A stretch of 64,000 bases of DNA from assembly GCA_035578155.1 (NCBI GenBank), contig JAPWDM010000005.1, positions 21,574,877 through 21,638,876 of the forward strand. Direction: 5' to 3'. The notes beneath the pieces are model-generated. The model did not search any database, was not told the origin of the DNA, and saw only the letters and a list, made by a program, of their open reading frames with translations. This document shows positions 25,609-34,854 of the stretch, in pieces. This DNA comes from Brachynemurus nebulosus. Taxonomy: Eukaryota > Arthropoda > Insecta > Neuroptera > Myrmeleontidae. Positions within the stretch are counted from its first letter, which is position 1. Every line of letters starts with the position of its first letter. Both the position numbers and the translations under genes were made by a program.

Positions 25609-26720
25609 CTTTTTCTGACAAATCCATTTATGACTGAAATCAAAGATTTTTATCAGTTATTGATTTCATTAAAATAATTAAATACCTACAACTAAATTAA
25701 TTTCGTCTCCATTTTATTCAAAATCGAATCGAAAATTATGGTAAAGTTACCTATCGCTCTACTGCATATGTAAAAAAATCAATTGTTTCAAGTTTTAAAC
25801 TTTAATGTAAATTAAAGAAATTAACTTACTTTTGAAACAAAATTTGTGTAAAACCACAAGTGATAGTATTTGATTTACTAAAGCAAAGTATAAACACATA
25901 TACCATTTGGCTCATCAAAACTTTCCGATCCTGGTTGACATAAGATTATGCACACGCTCAGTTGTTTGTGTTAATATTTACCTACTTTTGAATAGGCTGT
26001 AGTTGTTCAGGCTCTGAAATGTTTTGCTGGGCCACAGTGTATATTCGTTAGTATTCGACGTGTTTAGTTTCAAACAGACAAAAACAGATAAGATGACAGG
26101 CAGGCACTGAAGGAGGATTCCGTAGGCATGACTGTGCCTGCCGTACCTATGTTTTAATAAGGGGGCTTGTCTATTATTAAAACTTCAATGAAAACCGCAC
26201 CACACATACGGCGGCAAATAATTTGATATTTCGTGAACGTGTTCGGCGTTGTTACGGTGAATAATGAAACAAACTTGTCGAAATAACCACATTATAATCG
26301 ACAAAATTAATTACAGTTGAGATGTTTGCAATGTTTATTCGTTTGTAGTATGTTTGTACATTTATTTAGGCCCAAAGGTTGTTATTTTGATGTTTGTTGA
26401 TGATTGCTGTGGTTAAATTCCGTTATTAATTACTTACTTTTCGGGTGAAATATCTTTACAATTTCTACCCATCCAATGCTACTCCCATCCGGGGAATTAA
26501 GTGGCCACGTATATTTGCAAATTGATTTTTCAATTGAATACCGTTAGATAATACTTAACATCGCATCGTTTTAGTAAATTTTTAACCTTTGTTCTGTTTT
26601 CGGAAAATATTGAAAATTTAATTTAAAATATTCCCAATGGAGTTAATTTTTCTTCTTTGTTATTTCGGCTTTCATTTTGTGATTAATTTATCGTATATCT
26701 TGTATGATTTAATTTTGATT
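25609..26720. other. Spacer, no gene
   Basis: No supported gene or element. 26070-26230 is somewhat GC-richer. Confidence 0.4.
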
Positions 26721-26836
26721 TTAGCGAATTTTCAGAAGGGAAATTCAATTATTATTGCCATTGTTGTAAACCCGAAACTGTGTCAGAAATTTGTTTTGAA
26801 GTCCCTAGAACCCGAAAATGATATTCACTAAAATTA
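26721..26836 (-). mobile_element. Helentron-like 3' end fragment
   Basis: On the minus strand it ends in the imperfect hairpin GAATTTCCCTTCTGAAAATTC followed by GCTAA, the same terminus as at 1208 and 59108. It also shares CAGAAATTTGTTTTGA and CCCTAGAA on the plus strand. Sequence similarity stops near 26836, so only the 3' part is present. Confidence 0.7.
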
Positions 26837-28928
26837 ATAATGAGTTTTTCAATCGTCCGATGCTTCAAGCATGGCTTGTGGGACGAAAGGCGAAAAAAAC
26901 CTGTTTAAACTAAGGTGTAAAAAGCCGTTTTTACTGCCTACAAATTCCAAAAATACGGCTCGTACTATTAGATCGTCTGCAATCTTGAATTTGAAAAATA
27001 TGAAACTTTATATGCAATATATTTTATTACATATTACATAAATTTTATGTATCATTGACGTTCAGCCTTTTTTAAAATGTGATTTAATTTTCGCACATAA
27101 TTATTCTATTGTTTTTACATTTCCGACTTCGTGAAAAATGAAAACGACAGTATCAAAAAAACTTCGAACAAATTCAGATTTCACAAGTTTAGTTTTTCCA
27201 AGTTCAAAAAATAGCTACAGACGAGATGAAATGAATTTAATCCACTGATAAACTTTGCATAATTTGGGTACGAAATTTTGTACTTCTATGTTTAATTTGT
27301 AGGTAAATTAAAATAATTGTTGATTTGATCAATCGCGATCGACGAGTTAAGTACTCGTATCGCTGTTATACATAGCTTGTTCACTCAAACCATCATAATT
27401 CAAGTAAACAAACATAGTTCTCCTTTGTGTCCTTGCTTATATTCAAATTATTAGCCGGCGGAATCAAAAATTTGGGATATCCAGTACTAAACGGTTCGGT
27501 ATGAACGTCGTGTTAATCAGTCTGTACCTGTCTGTTGTTTGTATATTTTAAACCTTCAAAAGTTTCAGTGACTATCGCCAAAACAAAGTAGACAAACTGG
27601 TTAGTGATTTAAAAATAAAATGAAATCATATGTGCAACTTACAAAATCGCAAAAAATTGCAATGATTTCAAATAATTATAACAAAAATTTTAGTGATCAT
27701 TTATTTCTAAAAATTGGTGTCAGAAAAGGTTCTGATATGCCTGCCATTTTGAGTATTTTCGATAAAAGGAAAAATGTGAAATCTTACTCAATAGTTAAAT
27801 TGGAACGTATATTTCATCAAATTTGTAAGAAATACTGTAAACATACTAGTAAAACAGATTCTCAATTTGTAAAAAGATGTCTAATCTATGTAAAATTGCA
27901 TTTTCTGGAAACTAATACATAGCACGCTCCCATTTAACAATTTCATCGCACGCAAGATGTGTATAATGGCACCCTTCCGTGTTTTAAAGCAAATATGTTT
28001 GAATGTGTTAGTGTCTAAGTAATAGTTTGTAACAGTAAATCATACAAATATATAAATCAGAAACACTGACGCCCGTGATCTTTGACTTTCTCATTTAGCA
28101 ATTTGGTTCCAGTGGATTGGGTAATGGTAGTTTCCTATGTAATAACTTTTAGACAAAAAATGCCAAACGTTCAGAACATTTTCCCTATTTTTGAAAATAA
28201 GTGCCCACTGACGTCAATGCCATTGTCTCCATATTTCTATTCCACTTCTTATACTTTTCCCAACTTTTAGAAAATACAATATCTTAAATTTAATTTTCAC
28301 CAAACAAAAGTAACAAAAATTTTATTTAATAATAAAATCGAAGCTACTGCAGACGTTCGAATACAAACTGAAAATATTGTCGTCTACAAACTTCGTAACA
28401 AACTAAATTTTATTGATAATAACAGCTTTTACAACACATACGTACGTTTTATATGGAAAATGGTGAAAAACACATTGTTTAATAAACGATAGATAGTTTT
28501 TCCTCCGACATATAATATGTGTCTGTGTGATGTAACAATCTTTTAAGCACAACATAAATAACCATTTAGAGTAGAAAGATATCTGCGAATAGCGAAAACT
28601 ACTTAAGGCGCTACATCACTTTGAATACCAGAAAAGAATATTTCATTGGAAAATTTTTTTCTTCGTAGTGATTAGCACAACCACAAATATCTTTTGGAGT
28701 GAAGTTTTTAGAGTGATCGAAGGTGTACAAGAGATCTTTTTCACCAGTTTAAAAAAAAAAAATAAATGGCAGCGTGAGCCCAAGTTGAACGTAGACGTTT
28801 TTTCAAAGAGGTTCATGGTGAGCAGCATAACATTTTTCAAACAGTAGCCAAAAATATTGATTTGTTTTTAACTGGCACCAATTTGAAAATACTATCAACC
28901 AATTGCAAAAATCGCGTGTACTGTCCTA
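26837..28928. other. Spacer left of the CACTA element, no supported gene
   Basis: One plus-strand frame (27620-27922, 100 codons, lysine/asparagine-rich) follows an AT-rich leader but has no recognised motif. Nothing else is supported. Confidence 0.35.
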
Positions 28929-29583
28929 CACGGAAAAAAAGAATTATTCCCATCAAATAAATTTTATTCCAGTCAAATAAAATTTTTGTTTGCATACCGT
29001 CAAATAAGCTTTTTATTTCAACCAATTAATTTTTTTGTTTGAAATTATTCTCAGTTTCAAACAGAAAATCAGTTCATTAGAATTAAGAAAAAATTTAATC
29101 AAATAAAAAGTATAATTCAGACAATTACTAACATATTTAAATGAAATAATTCTATAGTTTGCACAAAACAAAGATGTTGCTTATATGAATTTGAATAACG
29201 ATCTGTTGAAATAATATTTTGTTTCAATGAAATAAGGATTTTATTTGAACTAAACATTTTATTATATAGGTGAATTCATTTTCTTATTTGAATGAAATAA
29301 ATAATTTATTTCAATTAACAATTATTGTTAATCCACTGTATTTTATTTTTATTTAAGTGAATTCATTTTCTTATTTGACTGAAATAAATAATTTATTTCA
29401 GTTAACAATTATTGTTAATCCACTGTATTTTATTTTTATTTGAATTAAGTTGTATTTCTTATTTATCTGAAACATAAATAAACATGTATTGGATACAATA
29501 AATAAAACGCGTTTATTTGTTAATATTGTATTTTGTTTGTAAGATGTACTACATTATTATTAATAATATGACAATCAAATAAT
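28929..29583. promoter_or_regulatory. Left subterminal repeat region of the CACTA element
   Basis: CAAATAA/TTATTTG octamers recur between about 28950 and 29450 in both orientations, often paired as TTATTTGAATGAAATAA. An 87 bp segment (GTGAATTCATTTTCTTATTT onward) is duplicated in tandem at 29270 and 29357 with about three differences. By analogy with known CACTA elements these would be binding sites for the element's DNA-binding protein; that role is inferred. Confidence 0.6.
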
Positions 29584-29587
29584 ATTA

Positions 29588-29944
29588 GGGCGATTCTCGC
29601 GTGACATTTTTGCAACAAAAAAATTTTTTTTAATTAAATTAATAACAAACAAAACAAAAAGTTTATAACACGAGGCAACTGGATGAAAATTTTTTGAACA
29701 TATTTTAATTTATATCTGAAATGCAGTACTCCAAATATAAGACATAAACTTCGTTTTGTACGATGTCCCGTGCGTCACGTGAGTTTATGCCTTATATCTT
29801 GAGTACTGAATTTCAGATAAAAATTAGAATATGCTCAAAAAAATTTACTTCATTTTCTGCGTATTATAAACATTTTGTTTTGTTTATTATTAATAGCATT
29901 TTTTTTTTTAAATGTTTTTGTTGTGCGTCACGCGAGAATCGCCC
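29588..29944. mobile_element. MITE inside the CACTA element
   Basis: The inverted ends GGGCGATTCTCGCGTGAC are perfect for 18 bp and flanked by ATTA at 29584-29587 and 29945-29948. The interior is itself a loose foldback (ATCTGAAATGCAGTACT near 29715 opposes GAGTACTGAATTTCAGAT near 29800). It lies between the transposase stop and the left terminus, so it leaves coding sequence untouched. Confidence 0.85.
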
Positions 29945-29987
29945 ATTACATAATAACAAAATTACATAAAAGTACCAATTAATAAAA

Positions 29988-30304
29988 TCAAATGCGTAAA
30001 GAAATCAAATTCTTGCCATTACCAATGGTATGATAATTATGTGGAAATAAAGAGTACAGTTCTTTTACACATCTAATATCCCATTCTACATTTTCATGAT
30101 TTATGACTACCTCATATGCTTGTCTGTGTAAATCATAACCAATAGTTTTTAGTATTTTTAAAACAAAATATATTTCTTTATTTTTACTACTTAATATATA
30201 TTTTATTAAACCAAATAAAGGATAATCTTCATCTATAAAACTAATTAATAAAATGTAACCAGGTTTGTATAACATACCATTCAATTTATATCGATTATAA
30301 CTTA
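29988..30304 (-). CDS. CACTA transposase, C-terminal part (separated by insertion)
   Basis: Reading minus from 30302, about 104 codons run without a stop to 29988. They include LNGMLYKPGYILLISF, DEDYPLFGLIKYIL and YDLHRQAYEVV, the pattern found at the C-terminus of invertebrate Tnp2-like transposases of this type. The frame is exactly the one that the main transposase frame would use if the foldback element and one copy of its TTA duplication were absent: the codon broken at 31954-31952 continues at 30304-30302. So this is not an independent gene but the severed end of the transposase, still free of stops or frameshifts. Total original length would be about 810 residues. In its present position it has no start and is unlikely to be made alone. 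Confidence 0.85.
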
Positions 30305-31950
30305 CAAGTAAAGGTCCCGAGGCCGGACCTATCGATTTTGATGAAACTTAAATATGTTGTAGAACACTAAAAACTAAGGGACACGTATTTTTTTTTATCT
30401 GCGGAAAAACGGTTTGAAGGGGTGAAATCGCCCTCCAAAAATTGGGGTAAAAATTTAATTTTTCAAATATCTCGAAAACAGTAAGAGATAGAGCAAAAGT
30501 TTAAATTGGCGATATTACTCTTTTTTAAAGAGCTCTCTATTGATATGCAATTTGTTCAAATTACATTAACAGGGGTGGTTAGGGGTTAAAATTTGGGGGT
30601 TAATTTTGCAAAAAGTGGGTGAAAAATAAACAATATAAAAATTTTGTTTACAGATTTGAAATCTACGTCAAAAAATCTAATTGACCTGTTTTTGCTCAAT
30701 ATCCTAATATTAAGTTTAGGGGTAGTTAACTAGAGGGTGACTATGTCGAATAATCGTACTATTTGGGTATTTCAAGAAGTTCTTCTTCATGGAAAATAGC
30801 TTAAGAAAATTAGAATAACGTAGAAATGAAATTCTCGAATTCAAAATTGAGTTTAAGCAACATTGGAGAGGGGGTGAGTCACCCTCTTAAATTACATACT
30901 AGTTTATATACAATAATTTTTGCTATTAACACACTGATAGTGGGTAAAATAATGTCACAATAAGTGGTTCTGAAGTTTGACTAAAATGAAATTCTCGAAT
31001 TCAAAATTGCGTTTGAGCAACATTGGAGAGGGGGTGAGTCACCCTCTTAAATTACATACTAGTTTACATACACTAATTTTTGCAATTAACACATTGACAG
31101 GGGGTAATAATGTCACAATAGATGGTTTTGAAGTTAGACTATCGTATGTAAGGTTTTTATTAGGTTTCGTTATTTTAGCTGAAGTTATGTAATTTTCGGT
31201 ATCGATAATTTTCGATAAGGAAAACTATAATATCCATTAAAAAACAAACCTAATAAAGACCTTACATATGATAGTCCAACTTCAGAACCACTTATTGTGA
31301 CATTATTTTACCCACTATCAGTGTGTTAATAGCAAAAATTAGTGCATACAAACTAGTATGTAATTAAAGAGGGTGACTCACCCCCTCTCCAATGTTGCTC
31401 AAACTCAATTTTGAATTCGAGAATTTCATTTCTACGTTATTCTAATTGTCTTAAGCTATTTTCCATGAAGAAGAACTTCTTGAAATACCCAAATAGTACG
31501 ACTATTCGACATAGTCACCCTCTAGTTAACTACCCCTAGACTTAATATTAGGGCATTGAGCAAAAACAGGTCAATTAGATTTTTTGATGTAGATTTCAAA
31601 TCTGTAAACAAAATTTTTATATTGTTTATTTTTCACCCCCTTTTTGCAAAATTAACCCCCAAATTTTAACCCCCAACCACCCCTGTTGATGTAATATGAA
31701 CAAATTGCATATTAATAGATAGCTCTTTAACAAAGAGCAATATCGCCAATTTAAACTTTTGCTCTATCTCTTACTGTTTTCGAGATATTTGAAAAATTAA
31801 ATTTTTACCTCAATTTTTGGAGGGCGGTTTCACCCCTTCAAACCGTTTTTCCGCAGATAAAAAAAAATACGTGTCCCTTAGTTTTTAGTGTTCTACAATA
31901 TATTTAAGTTTCATCGAAATCGATAGGTCCGGCCTCGGGACCTTTACTTG
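30305..31950. mobile_element. Foldback DNA element copy 1, inserted in the transposase
   Basis: Starts CAAGTAAAGGTCCCGAGGCC and ends with its inverse complement, flanked by TTA at 30302-30304 and 31951-31953. Nearly the whole element is an inverted repeat: each arm is about 750-900 bp and they meet near 31200-31240. The left arm has an internal 160 bp tandem duplication (from 30824 and 30984) that the right arm lacks. A second copy is at 43213-44454. The 3 bp TWA duplication is what PIF/Harbinger elements make, but there is no transposase, so the family is unsettled. High identity between arms indicates a fairly recent or gene-converted copy. Confidence 0.88.
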
Positions 31951-34069
31951 TTAGACAATTTTCCTGGAAATTTAAAGGTAATTTTTTATAAAAGAAAATA
32001 TAGTCCTCTAAAGATTTTATAAACGTCACATCTGTACTGTAATCTATTTTATCTGAAAATCCCAAATTACTAGAGAGACGATAACAAAATTTTAGTTGAT
32101 GTTTGAGAGCTAAGGTGTATGGTATATTTTTTCGACATGCTATTACATTAGCATTAGTTTTGAATTCCTTATGTTTTGCTTCGTACCGCATACATGAAAA
32201 ATTTACTAAAGGTCCAAAACGATATAAAATTTCAGGATAATGAATTATTATGTGATGTTTTGGTTTGAGTTTTTCGTTAAATAATTTTAAATACAGTACA
32301 TGATGTTCTTGTATTAAAGTTGCCAATAATTTAATGGCACCTTTATGTAATGTATTACTAAATGAAATAGCAACAATTTCTTTTAATATCAAGTAAAGTT
32401 CCCACACATTATCGTCAATAGGTACAAAATCTCCAGCAATAATACCAAAATAAGTAACAAATGCAAGCATTTCTGATGCTGACATAATGACATACTCATT
32501 ATTTATATGTTCTTTAGACAACAATGGAATTTTATTTCCAACATTACAATTCTCAGAATGATTAAAAAATTTGAGTTTATTATTTAAATGTTTTAATGTA
32601 ACAAATTTTTTATCTTTTATTATATATTTTAAAATCTTTGCCATATCATATCTACAAACTCCTTCCAATAAATCATGCATTACATCACATGATATATTTT
32701 TAGTTACATGAAAATGAGACAATTGATTCCAAATTGATTCTTCTTTAATTCCGTTTGTTTTACAATTAACGTCTGTATTGTAAGTTATATTATTTCTTAA
32801 TAGTGACTTATCTTCTGTCACTTGACTCTGTGTAAGAGATTTATCAGCTTTACATGTACGACAAAAATAAGAACCCGAAAAATTTTCACTGTAACCTAAT
32901 ATTGAATTTAATCCTAAATTATCTCCTAATATAAGTATTACATTGAAAAATATTTGATATTTTTTATTATTAACAATAATTTCAATTCCCTTTTCATATA
33001 GTTCTACACATTCGTTAATTAATTTAGAAAATGTTGCTCTATTGCCGAAATTTACTCGATCTTGTGAAAAAAACAACTGTGCCAGAAACATATTTTCTAA
33101 ACGTGAAGCATACTTTGGTGGCATACAAGCTAATGAAAAATATATTGCACCTAACTTGTATATAGATGCGTGGCTACCCAATACATTTCCAATTTGAAAA
33201 TCATCAAAGAAAATATATAACGGCAAAACAGTTTTATCATAAAAATTACATTTTAATTCATTCCATACTATTCCATTAAAAACACTTTGTACGTTTTCAC
33301 TATCGTAACAATCTTCCATATAACTAATTATTGACTGAAATACAAACGGTAACTCTAAAAAACACTTAAGCACTTCTTTCATAGAAACAAATTGTCCTAA
33401 ATTATCCTTTATTTGCATAGATGAAACCTCTTGATTACTTTTTTGAAATTCAGACGTTCCAATAACAAACGGAACTGGTTTAATTAAAAAATTTGAACGT
33501 TCAAAATATTGAAGTCTTAAATATTCTGATTCAAAACCACTAAAAGGAGATTGTAGTTCAGAAATAATATTTTTAATATCAGCCAATATGGATTCAAAAG
33601 AATCAGTCTGTCCTCTAACAGAATTTAATAAGTTAATTTTAGTATTCAGCTGTGTCACAACATTACAGTTAAATATTTCACTTACGAATTCAATTATATC
33701 TTGTATCACTGATCGTGTAACAGTATTATTGTTATATAGTTTTGAAATAAATTTCTGTATTGATTGTTTGAATGTTATATCCGGATTCAATGGAAAACTT
33801 TCAAAAGTTTCAGATAATTTATTTTTATTAAATTTTTCAGTTTTATTGCTTAAATCTACATATTTTTTAGTAACTAAAGAACAATCTTCTATATTTGTTG
33901 TTTCATTTGAATGCTTAGAAATTAAATGCTTTTTGAAATTCCATATATCTTTATACAAACGTAAACATATGCTGCATTGAAAATTTGAAGAATATTGATG
34001 TGAAAACTTCAAATGAGAAAAAAATATTTGCATATCATTAAAAGAAATATTACATTCTAAACATTCCAT
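31904..34069 (-). CDS. CACTA/EnSpm transposase with two C2H2 fingers, truncated by insertion
   Basis: The frame encodes 721 residues. Two C2H2 zinc fingers (Cys3, Cys6, His19, His24; Cys32, Cys35, His48, His53) begin the protein. A middle region follows with FFDDFQIGNVLGSH (about residue 287), GDNLGLNSILG (about 380) with the CRTCKADK knuckle, CDVMHDLLEGVCRYD (about 460) and HYPEIL with CMRYEAKHKEFK (about 605-635). These are the conserved blocks of animal Tnp2-like transposases, the DDE-type enzymes that cut and join CACTA ends. The DFQIGN and GDN acidic residues are candidate catalytic positions. The last 15 or so residues (after codon 706) come from the inserted foldback element, and the true C-terminus lies at 30302-29988. 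The first ATG at 34069 opens the finger and is repeated upstream. Spacing to the SAM gene is 786 bp. Family assignment is from motif recall, not a search. Confidence 0.82.
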   Translation of the reverse strand: MECLECNISFNDMQIFFSHLKFSHQYSSNFQCSICLRLYKDIWNFKKHLISKHSNETTNIEDCSLVTKKYVDLSNKTEKFNKNKLSETFESFPLNPDITFKQSIQKFISKLYNNNTVTRSVIQDIIEFVSEIFNCNVVTQLNTKINLLNSVRGQTDSFESILADIKNIISELQSPFSGFESEYLRLQYFERSNFLIKPVPFVIGTSEFQKSNQEVSSMQIKDNLGQFVSMKEVLKCFLELPFVFQSIISYMEDCYDSENVQSVFNGIVWNELKCNFYDKTVLPLYIFFDDFQIGNVLGSHASIYKLGAIYFSLACMPPKYASRLENMFLAQLFFSQDRVNFGNRATFSKLINECVELYEKGIEIIVNNKKYQIFFNVILILGDNLGLNSILGYSENFSGSYFCRTCKADKSLTQSQVTEDKSLLRNNITYNTDVNCKTNGIKEESIWNQLSHFHVTKNISCDVMHDLLEGVCRYDMAKILKYIIKDKKFVTLKHLNNKLKFFNHSENCNVGNKIPLLSKEHINNEYVIMSASEMLAFVTYFGIIAGDFVPIDDNVWELYLILKEIVAISFSNTLHKGAIKLLATLIQEHHVLYLKLFNEKLKPKHHIIIHYPEILYRFGPLVNFSCMRYEAKHKEFKTNANVIACRKNIPYTLALKHQLKFCYRLSSNLGFSDKIDYSTDVTFIKSLEDYIFFYKKLPLNFQENCLTSKGPEAGPIDFDET

Positions 34070-34685
34070 TCTGAATAATAGTATTTGATATTTAATTCAA
34101 TAAGTAAAAACAAATATATAAAATTTGAAGAATATTGATGTGAAAACTTCAAATGAGAAAAAAATATTTGCGTATCATTAAAAGAAATATTACATTCTAA
34201 ACATTCTATTCTGAATAATAGTATTTGATATTTAATTCAATAAGTGTAAAAACAAATATATAAAATTTGAAGAATATTGATGTGAAAACTTCAAATGAGA
34301 AAAATATTTGCATATCATTAAAATAAATATTACATTCTAAACATTCCATTCTGAGTAATAGTATTTGATATTTAATTCAATAAGTAAAAACAGATATATA
34401 AAATTTGAAGAATATTGATGTGAAAACTTCAAATGAGAAAAAAATATTTGCGTATCATTAAAAGAAATATTACATTCTAAACATTCTATTCTGAATTATA
34501 GTATTTGATATTTAATTCAATAAGTGTAAAAACAAATATATAAAATTTGAAGAATATTGATGTGAAAACTTCAAATGAGAAAAAAATATTTGCATATCAT
34601 TAAAAGAAATATTACATTCTAAACATTCCATTCTGAATAATAGTATTTCATATTTAATTCAATAAGTGTAAAAACAAATATAAAA
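33981..34685. repeat. Five tandem ~140 bp repeats spanning the transposase start
   Basis: AAATTTGAAGAATATTGATG begins units at 33981, 34121, 34263, 34401 and 34543 (periods 140, 142, 138, 142). The first unit is the real 5' end of the transposase: start codon, first zinc finger and leader. The four upstream units repeat that segment with a few differences. Each therefore carries an ATG and the first ~29 residues of the transposase followed by a stop after about 12 more codons. They lie between the two CACTA genes, where the transposase promoter or leader would be. Confidence 0.95.
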
Positions 34686-34854
34686 ATATTTCGGAAATGA
34701 ATTTTCAATTTTGGATATATAAATAATTCTTCAAATTGACAGTAAACAAATGTATTTACATTACAAAAATAATCATAAATGTATTTCAAAAGTAACTTTG
34801 AAATTTTAAATATCAAAATTTTAAATATTGTAATAAACAAATGCAAATGGACTT

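Noticed and set aside
27620..27922. 100-codon plus-strand frame as a gene
   Set aside because: Lysine/asparagine-rich sequence expected from AT-rich DNA, no recognised motif, no splice or neighbour support.
30305..31950. Foldback insertion acting as an intron spliced from the transposase
   Set aside because: The ends offer GTAAAG and TGTAAG as potential splice sites, but using them shifts the downstream frame into an early stop.
33588..33980. 130-codon plus-strand frame
   Set aside because: It is the antisense shadow of the transposase zinc-finger region.
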